This document shows positions 1 through 9,084 of a stretch of DNA of 64,000 nucleotides, piece by piece (the stretch's first letter is position 1; each line of letters opens with the position of its first letter). Location of the stretch: positions 113,852 to 177,851 of the forward strand of contig QPMI01000205.1 of the NCBI GenBank assembly GCA_004431415.1. The letters run 5' to 3'. The notes below the pieces were generated by a model. The model saw only the letters and a list, made by a program, of their open reading frames with translations, had not been told where the DNA came from and did no database searches. The position numbers and the translations under genes are program-made. The DNA comes from Cyanophora paradoxa (taxonomy: Eukaryota > Glaucocystophyceae > Cyanophorales > Cyanophoraceae).

Positions 1-351
1 ATCGAGTAGCCCGAGGACGTGTCATGGGAGCCAGCTGGTGCGAGCGCAGCGTCCGTGTTCTCGGTGTAGTTGGCCACGACGGTGTCTCCATCCTTCAGAA
101 GGTCCCCGATCGCGTCTCCCCCGTCCAGCACCGCGCCGTCGAGATCCTCGTACTGCTTGACCACGAACGCGGCCGGCGCCTGCGTACGGCTTAGCTTCGA
201 GGAGCCAACACGCGTGCCGCGAAAGGAAACGCGCCTTGCCCGTCGTCTTCGCAACCCGCTGAACCGCGTCCGCGCCAACCTGGCTCACTGTCTGCTCCGG
301 CTTGCACGGTACGAGGATGGAGGTAGTGCCAAACACAAACTTCAGCTTCAT
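1..351 (-). CDS. PAR3-like N-terminal domain protein, 5' part only
   Basis: The gene runs off the left edge, so only its N-terminus is seen. The start is the ATG at 351-349. The first exon reads MKLKFVFGTTSILVPCKP and goes on to QVGADAVQRVAKTTGK. An intron of about 60 bp follows (GC donor near 225, CGTACGCAG acceptor near 180). The second exon reads AAFVVKQYEDLDGAVLDGGD and then DLLKDGDTVVANYTEN. The order 'MK(V/L)xFxFGxxxxxVPC ... LDGxxLDxxDxxxDLLxDxDxxVAxY' matches the ubiquitin-like N-terminal oligomerisation domain of the animal polarity protein PAR3 (Par3_HAL_N_term type). That family assignment is from remembered similarity, not a search, and no PDZ domain is in view. Other ubiquitin-like folds remain possible. 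The gene is divergent from the prenylcysteine oxidase gene, with 309 bp between start codons. Confidence 0.45.
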
Positions 352-660
352 TGCACTGAGAAACACCCGCTAGTCGCTAGCTATGGATCAGGCGCGAGGT
401 TAGCTGGCGTGTTCTTGAGCGTACCCCGCCCAGAAGTCTGGCCCTCAAATCAAAGAGTCCGCGGCACCTGCACGGGCGCTCTGAGAGTTCCAAAATCACC
501 GCATTTGTCTCCTCGAACCCCCGGCAGCGGTTGGCTTTGTTTCCGCTCTGGTTGTCGCTCAGCGCGACACGGCCACTCGTACGCACGCCTTTCGGAGTGC
601 AGGGGTGCCGATCTCCTTTTCTGGCCGCTCGGCGTGGCGGCGGGCGCGGCGGCCCCTCGC

Positions 661-2587
661 ATGCCACCGACGTCGAGAATGGGCCGTCGCATGCGCGGAT
701 TGCGATGGCTCGCAGCTGCGATCGTGGTGCTCTCGGTGCTGGAGCGTGGCGCGGCAAGCGAGCGCCCTGACGCAGCAAGCGAGCGCGCTGGCGTCGCCGT
801 AATCGGCAGTGGCATCTCGGGCAGCGTGGCTGCGCTGCAGCTCAGGCGGATGGCGGGCGACTCGATCGAGATCGACGTCTTCGAGCGGGAGGAGGAGGTG
901 GGTGGCCGAATGCAGACGGTGCACGTGCCCGGCGTGGACGAGCCGGTTGAGATCGGGGCCTCCATCTACCATGGTGCGCGCCTGTCGGCCCCAGGGCTCG
1001 GGCTCGAGCTCACCTGCACGCGCGTGCATGGGCGAAGAATCCAATAAGCGAGTACGGGATCTGGCGCGGGAGCTGAATTTGACGGAGCGGAGCCCGATGT
1101 TCGACCGGGGCACGATCGGCATCTGGGACGGCGCGCAGGGCCGCTTCGTGTTCGAGTCCTCGTCGTGGGGCCTGTGGACGAAGGCGAAGGGCCTACTGCG
1201 GTACGGGCTCTCGGCGCTGCGGTCGGGGCGGGTGGTCGGGGAGGCGGTGGCGAACTTCACGCGCAACTACGAGCTCTTCGAGGGGGAGGCCTTCCCCTCC
1301 GTGCCCGCCTTCCTCGAGGCCACCGGCCTCGCCGCGCTGCCGGCCCAGACGCTCCGCGCGCGCCTCGAGGCGGCCGGCGTGGGCGAGGCGTACCTCTCGG
1401 AGCCGGCGACGGCGATCCTGCGCGTCAACTACAACCAGAACCTCTCGATCAACGCTCTGGCGGGGCTCGTGGGGCTGGCCGGCAGCGGCGCGACCCTCCT
1501 CTCCGTGCGCGGCGGCAACCGCCTCCTCGCCGAGCGCGCCCTCCGCGCCGCCGCCGCCCGCCTCTCCCTCGCCCACCCCGTCGAGGCCGTCGAGGGCCCC
1601 CGGGGCGGGCCCTACACCCTCCGCCTCGCCTCCGGCGCCACCCGCGGGCCCTACCGCGCCGTCATCCTCGCGGGTGCCGCCTCCCCGCCCCGCCCCGCCG
1701 CCCCAGCCCCGCCCTGCGGCCGAGCGCGAGGCCGCCGGGCCCTGGCAGCGCCGCTGGGGCTCTCGGGGATCGAGCTGCGGGTGGCCGGCGTGCGGCCGCC
1801 GGCGCCCGTGCCGTACGTGACGACGGAGGCGACGCTGGTGGTGGGGCGCCTGCGGGGGTCCCCTTCGGGCGGGCGGACGGGGACCTCCCCTCCTCCGTCT
1901 TCACCACCGACGCCCCGGACCCCGACCTCCCCTTCACCTGGCCCGCCCCGCCCCGCCCGCCCGCCCGCCCCGGCCCCGCGCGCTGATCCCCGCCACCCGG
2001 CCCGCAGCATCTCCCGCCTGCGCGCCATCGGCCCGCCCTCGCGTGCGCCCCCGCGGGGGCCGGGGCTTGCGGGGGCTGGGGGGAGCGACGGGGGGCCAGG
2101 GACGGGGCCTGGCGCTGTACAAGCTCTTCTCGCGGAGCGCCTCCCCGACGCCCTCCTCGAGCGCCTCTTCGGGCGCCCCGTCTGGACCTTCCGGTGCCGC
2201 CCCCGCCCCGCCCCGCCCCGCCCCGCCCCGCCCGCCCCGCCCGCCGGGCCGGTCGAGCCTCGGGCCGGCGCACGGCAGGCGGGCGTGGCGGGCGTACCCG
2301 GCGCTGGAGGCGGGGCGGGAGGCGGCGGCGGTGGAGCTGGCGCCGGGCCTGCTCTACGCGGGGGCCCTCGAGGCGCTCGTCTCGACCATCGAGTCGCAGG
2401 CCATCGCCGGCCGCAACGCCGCCGCCCTCGCCGCCACCCTCCTGCCCACGCCCCACGCCCCCCGCCCCCGGCCCCGGCCGCCCCCCGCCCCGCTCCGGTC
2501 GAGCCCGAGCCCGAGCATGAGCACTGCCGCGGCGCGAACGCACCCCCGGGCGTCTGCGAGGCCCCGCCCGCGGCCGCCGCCGCGTGA
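661..2587 (+). CDS. PCYOX1: Prenylcysteine oxidase-like FAD enzyme, secreted or lysosomal
   Basis: Prenylcysteine oxidases cleave the thioether of farnesyl- or geranylgeranyl-cysteine released when prenylated proteins are degraded. The ATG at 661 begins a basic stretch and a hydrophobic signal peptide (LRWLAAAIVVLSVL). The FAD-binding dinucleotide motif VAVIGSGISGSVAALQL follows, then VFEREEEVGGRMQTV. The family block INALAGLVGLAGSGATLLSV with the GGNRLL motif is near 1450-1530. Introns at 974-1037, 1674-1748, about 1941-2010 and about 2191-2273 join in phase. Later blocks include VFTTDAPDPDLPF and WRAYPALEAGREAAAVELAP. Two places need a one-base frame correction: about 1855 (between VVGRLR and GVPFGRADGD) and about 2138 (between LYKLFSR and ERLPDALLERLF). 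Each lies in a G-run and looks like a missing G. The C-terminal reading to 2587 (CRGANAPPGVCEAPPAAAAA) is less certain. Confidence 0.8.
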
Positions 2588-3023
2588 CGGCGCGTCCGCA
2601 AACTTTTCGAAACCCCTCGGGGCCTCTTGCCGTCACCCCTTCGAAAACGTGATGGCAGCAGCAGGGCTAGAACTTTCGTTTTCTGGTCGTGAAGTCTTCA
2701 AACTGTTCAAGCATTCAAAACATACACGGACCCTAGGCCTACTTGAATAGACGAGAGGATACTATTTTACGACACGCGCAACACTGCGCCACAAAAAATG
2801 CGAAGATCGACGAGTTTGCGGCAAAGCGAAGACAAAGTCATGTATACGTAGCTATGAAGGATTTATACAAATTTTCGGCAAGGTAATATGCAAAACTAGT
2901 CAAGTTATTATAGCGCGCCCCGATTATCCTCGAAGCGCTCCTGCCAGAATGCCGGCTGTTGAAACGAGGAGGGGCCTTGCGCAAGGGCGATGCTGGGCGC
3001 TGGAGGAGGGGCGGTGGGGGCGG
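2588..3023. other. Convergent 3' intergenic region
   Basis: This gap lies between the ends of the prenylcysteine oxidase gene and the oppositely oriented kinase gene, so it should hold both 3' untranslated regions. From about 2590 to 2930 it is clearly more AT-rich than the coding DNA. I see no gene or RNA in it. Confidence 0.5.
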
Positions 3024-4747
3024 CTAGAAGGCGCGCGGGGTGCCGGGGCGGGGGCCCTCGAGCGGGGCGAGGACGAGGCGGGAGGGCCGCTCGCGGTCGG
3101 GGGCCGGGGCCGGCCATGGCTCGGGGAGGCGCGGGGCGTCGACCTCGAGGGGCGGGAGCTGCGAGGGCAGCGGCCGCGGCAGCAGCTTAGGGCTCTCCGC
3201 CGAGCGCGCCCGCGGCCGCGCGCCCCGCACGCCGGCGCTCCCCGCGGGGCCGGGCGGCTGCTCGAAGAGGGGCATGGAGCGGCGGCGGTTGGAGAGGAGG
3301 TCGGGCTCGGAGGGCTCGGGGGAGGGGCGCGCGAGGGGCAGGGAGCGGCGGAGGGAGGCGAAGGCGGGGGCCGCCTCCGCCTGCCCCACCACGACCACCC
3401 CCGACGGCTGCGTCACGGCCAGCACCGGGGGCGGGGCGAGACTCGGCAGCGCCGACATCGACTGGGAGCCCGAGAGGCCCGGGGGAGCGGGGAGCCCTCC
3501 TCCTCGGCCAGCGCCCGCGCCAGCGCCTCCGCCTCCCGCACCCGCCGCCGCTCCCGCTCCCGCGCCCGCTCCTCCGCCGCGCGCCCCGCGTCCGCCACCT
3601 GGGCCGCCCCGTCGGCCTCCGCGAGCGCGGCGTTGGAGCGGGGCGCACGGGGAGGGGGCGGGGGTCGGAGTCGGCGACCCAGGGGTGGGCGGCGAGGGCG
3701 GCGGCGTTGGGGCGCTCCAGGGGGTCCCAGTGGAGCATGCTCTTCAGCAGACGCCGGCAGCGCGAGGAGAGGAACTCGGGCACGTAGAGGCGCTCCCCGG
3801 CGGCGAGCTCGGGGAGCGGGCTGTAGCCGCAGACGAGCTCAAAGAGGAGGGCGCCGGCCGCCCAGATGTCCGCCGGCCGCAGCACGATGTGGCCCCCCGA
3901 CGCCGCCTCCGGCGCCAGCGCGCTCATCGGCCGCGGCCTGCCCGCCCCGCGCCCCCGCGTCGGCGGCACGACGGCGGGCGGGGCGAGGGCGGGGCGGGGC
4001 GGACGCGTTGGGGGCGAGGCGGGAGACGGGGAGGGGCGGGGCGAGGAGCTCGCCCCGCGCCGGCACGCGCTCGGCGGCCTCGAAGTCGCAGAGCTTGAGG
4101 ATGGGCACCTGGCTCCCCGGCGGCATCGAGAGGAGGCAGTTCGAGGCGCGCACGTCCCGGTGCGCCACCCCCTGCCTGCCCGCCCCGCCCCGCCCCTCGG
4201 CCCGGCTCCGGGGCCGTTGGGGCGGGGCGGCGCGGCGGCGGGGCGCACGAGTGGCAGTAGACGAGGGCGTGGACGAGCTGGACGAAGAGGCGGCGGGCGT
4301 GGCCCTCGCCCAGCTTCCCGTCCAGCACGCCCGCCAGCGAGCCGCCCTCCGCGTACTCGAGGAAGGTCACCACGCGCGCCGGCTGCTCGATCTGCGTGAT
4401 CGTCTTGACGACGCCGGGGTGGTCCAGCCCCGAGAGGATCGCGTGCTCCCGCACGAGCGGGCCCGCCGCCGCCTTCGTCGCGATCTTCGCCACCGCCGCC
4501 TGCCCCGTCACCTGGTGCTTCGCTTTCCGTATCTCTGCGCCGCCGCGGCGCGCTCAGTGTTGAGCGAGTCGGAGGGAGAGGAGGCGAGGGCTTCGGGCTC
4601 ACCGCGCACGCCGTCGCCGTCGGGCCTCTCGTAGATGCGCTCCTCGAGGTTGAAGCCGCCGCAGGAGCGCCGCTTGCTCTTTCTCCCCTCGCCCGCCCCG
4701 CCCAACGCGGAGATCGAGCCGAGACTGGAAGGCACCTGCGGCGGCAT
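3024..4747 (-). CDS. Serine/threonine protein kinase with degenerate DFG motif
   Basis: ATG at 4747-4745, then a short Ser/Gly-rich leader. The first intron (donor GTGAGC near 4600, acceptor near 4535) joins GDGV to REIRKAKHQVTGQ in frame. This gives a glycine-loop-like stretch (DGDGVREIRKAKH) and the ATP-binding lysine in AAVAKIATK. Next come EYAEGGSLAGVLDGKLGEGH (hinge), the catalytic loop AHRDVRASNCLL, then ILKLCDFEAAE where DFG is expected. The APE motif (ALAPEAASG), the ADIWAAGALLFELVCGYSPL helix and the HWDPLERPNAAALAAHPWV segment complete the domain. The order is typical of CAMK/AMPK-like kinases. The metal-binding Asp is kept but its Gly is Glu, and HRDLK is HRDVR, so activity may be reduced. 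The C-terminal tail is basic and Pro-rich with a charged helix (AAEERARERERRRVREAEAL). The join to that tail near 3620 may be an intron or an indel. Confidence 0.8.
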
Positions 4748-5315
4748 CTCCGCGCGGCCTGCCGTCGCTGCGAAGGTTTGCCGGCGCAGCTCCTCCTACG
4801 CGCAGCTGATGATGTCACGGTGTCAACCCCGCGGCCGATGGCGTCGAGTAGATCGTTGTCTGTATCGCTGCACAAGCTCAACGTTCTGCTGAACGAAAAA
4901 GCGCGCTGATGGTCGCTGCGGCCGCCGGCTGGTCGAACACTACTTGGTCGAAACCGATATCGATCCGCGGCCCTCGCCAGGCTTGCTCGCGGCGCCGTGG
5001 CAATCAAAGCCCGTTTTCCGAACTCGCTCAGCAGAAGAAAGGCTCACGAAGCACTGGCGCCGAAGGGCTCAGCGGTTGCGGCCTCATAATGCTCTTGGGG
5101 CCGCTACGTGGCGTGCTACAGCTAGCGCTGCCTCGCGCGCGCAGGGGCGCCTGGGAACTACGAACGCGACGGAGATCGAAGCGGCTGCGGCCCTTCTGAA
5201 AGCCGTCGCACGGGCGCGAAGCCTGCGAAGCTTGGACCTCCGCAGTTTCCCCAACATACCCCGCATCCTCTGATTCGCGTACCCCCCGTCGGCGCGGTTG
5301 ACCGCCGAACGAGCG
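4748..5315. promoter_or_regulatory. Divergent upstream region of kinase and RGP1 genes
   Basis: The two start codons (4747 on minus, 5316 on plus) face away from each other over 568 bp, so both promoters and 5' untranslated regions must lie here. I see no convincing TATA box. Confidence 0.4.
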
Positions 5316-7311
5316 ATGCCGGCGCGCGGCGTGACGGTGGAGGCGCGCTTCGAGCGAACAGCGTTCTTCCCGGGCGAGCAGCTGCGAACGCGCATCTTCG
5401 TCTCGTTCGATCCGAGCCAGGCGCAGCGGCGGCCCTCGTCAGGCCAGCTGAGCTCGCCGGCCGACACGGCGCACACCCTGTCGCAGCTAGTCATCCCCGA
5501 CGACGACGACGCGTTTGACCTGGAATGGCTCGCGGTGCAGCTGCACGGCCAGGCGTTCGTGAACCCGGCGCTCGTTTCGCTGCCGGCGAATCCGGAGCCT
5601 CCGAAGAGCGAGAAGACTGTTGATGCGGACGGGCGCGTGCGGCCCCCAAACTTCGCGCAAGCTGGTGCGGGCTGTTTTTCGCGCCGGCCGCTCCTCGTCC
5701 TCAACCGGCGCGCAGACGAGACGGGCCGGTGCATCTTCGTAACTCGGCCCGCGGTTCTTTTGCAGAACGTGCACATCCCGGTCGGCTCCAAGCGAGAGCG
5801 TGCGCCCGACCGGCCGGCGGGCGGCGCGCTAGCCCTGACTGGCGGGCAGTGTCGTACACGGCGACGCTGCCGAGCAGCCTGCCGCCGTCGTACCGGGGCA
5901 CGGCGGTGCGGTACTCGTACTTCCTCGCGGTGGGCATCCAGGAGCGGGGCCAGCCGCACCGCGTCCTCAAGGTCCCCTTCCGCCTCCTCGTCAACGCCGG
6001 TCCGCCCCGCCCCCGCCCCCGCCGCCCCGGCCCCTGAGCGCGGCGGCAGGCGGCAGCTGCCTGCTCTCCGTCTTCCCGGGGTACCCCGAGCTGGAGGAGT
6101 GCGGGGTCAAGGTGAAGGAGATGCTCAGCGGCAAGCAGGCCCTGGAGAGCGCGAGGGTAGAGGGCGCGCGCCGCCGCGGGGCCGGGCGGGGCGCCGGCGG
6201 GGCCTGACGGCTGCCGCAGACGTCGCGCCGAGCTCCTCGGAGGGGCCCGGGGGCGACGGGGTCGACGCCGCGAGCCTCGCGCGCCTGCGGCAGCTGCGGC
6301 GCATGGAGACGGCCGACCGGGACGAGCACGGGAGCCCGCGCTACGAGGTCCCCGTGGGCGCCGTCGACCGCCCGGGGGGGCCCTGGGCGGAGGAGGAGGA
6401 GTCGGAGGAGGAGGGGGCCGGGGAGCGGGAGGAGGCGCGGGAGGGGGAGGAGCCCTTCTCCGTGGACCCCGACTTCGCGGTGCTCGCGGGGGGCGCCCCC
6501 GCGGCCCTCGCCGCCTCCTTCGGCGCCCTCGACTCGGCCGACTGGGACGCCGCCATCGCCGACGGCGCCCCGGGGCCCCGCGCGCCCCGCCCCGCCCCGC
6601 CCCCCGCCCCGCCCGCGCTGACCCGGCCGCAGCGTCGTTCAACATCCGGCACGGCGAGGCGTCGATGGCGCGGTTCGCGCTGGGGCGGGAGGCCTTCCGC
6701 GTGGGGGACGCGGTGAGCGGCGTCCTCGACTTCTCGCTGGGGAGCGCCCCCTGCACCGCCCTTCGCGTCCTCCTCGAGTGCGAGGAGAGCGTCGCCCCGG
6801 GCATGGTCGCCCCCGCCCCCAAGGGCAAGCCCGCCCCGCCCGCCTCCTCCGCCCGCACCCTCGGCGAGATCCAGGTCCGCCGCCCCCGCCCCGCCCCGCC
6901 GGGCCGGCGCCCGGGGCCGAGGCGGCCGGCAGGAGCTCACCCTCGCCTCCCTGCTCACGAGCTTCTCCTTCTACGTGCCGCACGACGCCCCCGCCTGCTT
7001 CTCCTCCGACATCGGTGCGCGCCCCGCAGCCCCCCGCCGCCCCCCCCCCGCCCCCGACCCGGCGCGCAGTCTCCGTCAAGTACACCCTCCTCCTCGAGTT
7101 CGTCGTGCCGGGGCCGAAGCCGGCCGACAAGAGGCGCCCCGCCGGCGCGGCGGGGGCCGGGGCCGGGGCCGGGGAGGGGGAGCGCCCCGCGTGGCCGGCG
7201 GCGTGCGAGGAGCCGGTCGAGGTCCTCCAGTGGCGCACCCCCGTCACCCTCCTCAACGCCCGCATCCCCACCTCCGCCGGGCCCCCGCTCTCCCTCGCCC
7301 TCGCCCTCTGA
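5316..7311 (+). CDS. RGP1: RGP1 homologue, subunit of the Ric1-Rgp1 Rab6/Ypt6 exchange factor
   Basis: RGP1 pairs with RIC1 to activate the Golgi GTPase Rab6/Ypt6 in retrograde endosome-to-Golgi traffic. ATG at 5316. Seven exons join in perfect phase: 5316-5799, 5850-5999, 6050-6163, 6220-6564, 6633-6874, 6933-7014 and 7070-7311. The arrestin-like family blocks are clear: VEARFERTAFFPGEQLRTRI at the start, SYTATLPSSLPPSYRGTAVR then YSYFLAVGIQ in the middle, HRVLKVPFRLLVNA, then FNIRHGEASMARFALGREAF. The last are LTSFSFYVPHDAPACFSSDI and VSVKYTLLLEFVVPG. An acidic insert (EEEESEEEGAGEREEAREGE) separates the two halves. Introns 6164-6219 and 6565-6632 begin with GC, not GT, and only these borders keep the frame. 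RIC1 is not in this window. Cytosolic/Golgi-peripheral location is known for the family. Confidence 0.9.
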
Positions 7312-8065
7312 CCGGCCGACCCCCGTCGCTCCCGGCCCCATGCACGCTGCCGAATGCGATTCCGATGCTCTCGTGGATATCACATCAGATCTCCAAGGCC
7401 CGGCCCGGCCGTCCAGTGAAGAGCATAGAGGGCGTACTGCTGGTTGTTCGGGTCTCAAAGAACCATGTCTGTACACTTGCGCGTGGGCGCACGGGAAAAA
7501 CTTACGATACGATACATGACCTGCAAGCGGACTATCCTACCTGTCCTAAGCTGCCATTGAGCAAAAAGCAGCATGAAATGTTATGGCATGTCGCGATGTT
7601 GGTCGTTGCGGGTAGATGACCAAGCCGATGTTCGACGAAGTTGGACAAAGTTGAACCTCAATCTGCGCAAAGCGGGGATCAGCGAGCTCTCCAAGGAGAA
7701 GTGGAGTCGGGGGCGCGATGGCGCGGAGTGACGAGAGGCAGCGACGCGGTGCCGTGCATCGGCCACGGTGACGCCCTCCGTCACGCTGCAGCACTTGCGA
7801 TCTAGAGCATGCATGGAGCGCCGGGAAGGAGCTGAGCCCTATTGCCGCACAGGGGCTCCCACGCGATGGCGTGACGATAACGCAACCCTTCACCCCAAAA
7901 CACGCTCCCTGGTCCCCGGCGCACCGTAGCTGATCTTGGTTGGTTCTCCCATTGAAGAAGCGTCCTCGCGGTTCACCGCGCCCGCCTCCGGAGCACCGCC
8001 CTCAAAGCGGTAGCAATCTGCATGTGCGTCACGGCCGATTGCATGCAGCCGGCATCATGACAATC
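7312..8065. other. Intergenic, no gene seen
   Basis: Composition is mixed and lower in GC than the flanking coding DNA. No splice-compatible protein or RNA gene could be recognised on either strand. Confidence 0.4.
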
Positions 8066-8329
8066 TCAACGTAGTGCACCTGCGACCTCCTGGAACAGAC
8101 CGGAAAAGGTGTGAGCGAAGTGGAGGCGAGGCGGGGGAGGCAAGGAGGCGCCCACCTCGCTATCACCGTCGACAAGGGCCGCCTCGTACTCCTCCGCCAC
8201 CTGATGCACGATCTCAGAACACGACCTCAGGGGCCAACGGATCGGCAACGTGGACCGCACCTTCGCCTTCTGAGAAAGCGCAATATCGGCGTTCTGTGCT
8301 GCCTCGGACTGGCTGGTTGCTGCGCCCAT
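8066..8329 (-). CDS. Possible small protein (87 codons unspliced), unrecognised
   Basis: An open frame starts at ATG 8329 with MGAATSQSEAAQ and runs to the TGA at 8068-8066. MGxxxS is the pattern favoured for N-myristoylation, which is only suggestive here. A stretch with good splice borders (GTGGGCGCC near 8154, TCCAG near 8090, exactly 66 bp) could be removed without changing the frame, giving a protein ending DGDSEEVAGALR. No family is recognised. It may instead be the last exons of a longer gene, or noise upstream of the tRNA. Confidence 0.22.
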   Translation of the reverse strand: MGAATSQSEAAQNADIALSQKAKVRSTLPIRWPLRSCSEIVHQVAEEYEAALVDGDSEVGASLPPPPRLHFAHTFSGLFQEVAGALR

Positions 8330-8622
8330 GCTGCCTGTCCTGCTGGAAGACGCTGACGTCGACGTTTTTACTGCTGACGGGAAACTTTTGGCTCTTGCCC
8401 TTGAGGTATGCCCTATCGCGTACCCTCGACCCCTGCCTCGTTTGGGCTTGCCGCGGCGCTGGGCTCGTTCGACACCTTGCGAACCTAGCGTCGAAGCTCC
8501 TCCTCTGATCCATTCCTTGGTCTTCGCTCTCGGGCCGCGTGCGGGGCGCCCGCGCGCCGCGGAGGCGTCGGCGAGGGCACGGGGACGCGGAACCGACCCG
8601 GTAAAAACGCCGATGTCCGCAA

Positions 8623-8703
8623 GCAGCTTTGGCCGAGTGGTTAAGGCGATTGACTCGAAATCAATTGGGATTTCCCGCGCAGGTTCGAATCCTGCAGGCT
8701 GCG
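8623..8703 (+). tRNA. tRNA-Ser (anticodon CGA)
   Basis: The acceptor arms GCAGCTT and AGGCTGC pair over seven positions with one G-U. The D-arm holds GGCCGAGTGGTTAAGGC. The anticodon stem GATTGA/TCAATT encloses CTCGAAA, so the anticodon is CGA and reads the Ser codon UCG. A long variable arm (GGGATTTCCC) marks a class II tRNA. The T-arm GCAGG-TTCGAAT-CCTGC is perfect. The discriminator is G at 8703. CCA is not encoded and there is no intron. TTTT at 8710-8713 is a likely RNA polymerase III terminator. UCG is a common codon in GC-rich genes. Confidence 0.95.
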
Positions 8704-9084
8704 CTTTGGCCGTTTTCGACCCCCGTTCCAGCCCCCGCGGGGCCACTTTTCACCCGGCGTCCGCCAGCGGGCATGCGCGAGGCAGCGCACGTCGCGATTC
8801 GCGTCCTCCGGTGTCTGCACCGGCCCCGCGCGGTTTTGGCTGCTTGGAGATCGCCTGCCGGTCACGCGCGGGAAGCGCGTTTGGTTCTTAAGCTTGCAAC
8901 GCATGCGCAGTTCTCTTCGATTCAGCTAGAAAGCTCAGCTAGCGCTAGATTCTTCGCGCTCAGCGCCTTGCGGTAGCGTTGCCAGCTGCAGCGCTAGAGC
9001 TATGCATATGGCGCTGGTGATAACTGCAGCACGAGTGCCAGCATCGATATTAACCAAGAACATGGGACGCAAGAGCGGGGCGGG
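8704..9084. other. Intergenic between tRNA-Ser and the 3' end of the LeuRS gene
   Basis: This holds the pol III T-run at 8710-8713 and presumably the LeuRS 3' untranslated region. From about 8920 it contains GCTAGCGCTAG-like short palindromes. I see no gene. Confidence 0.4.
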
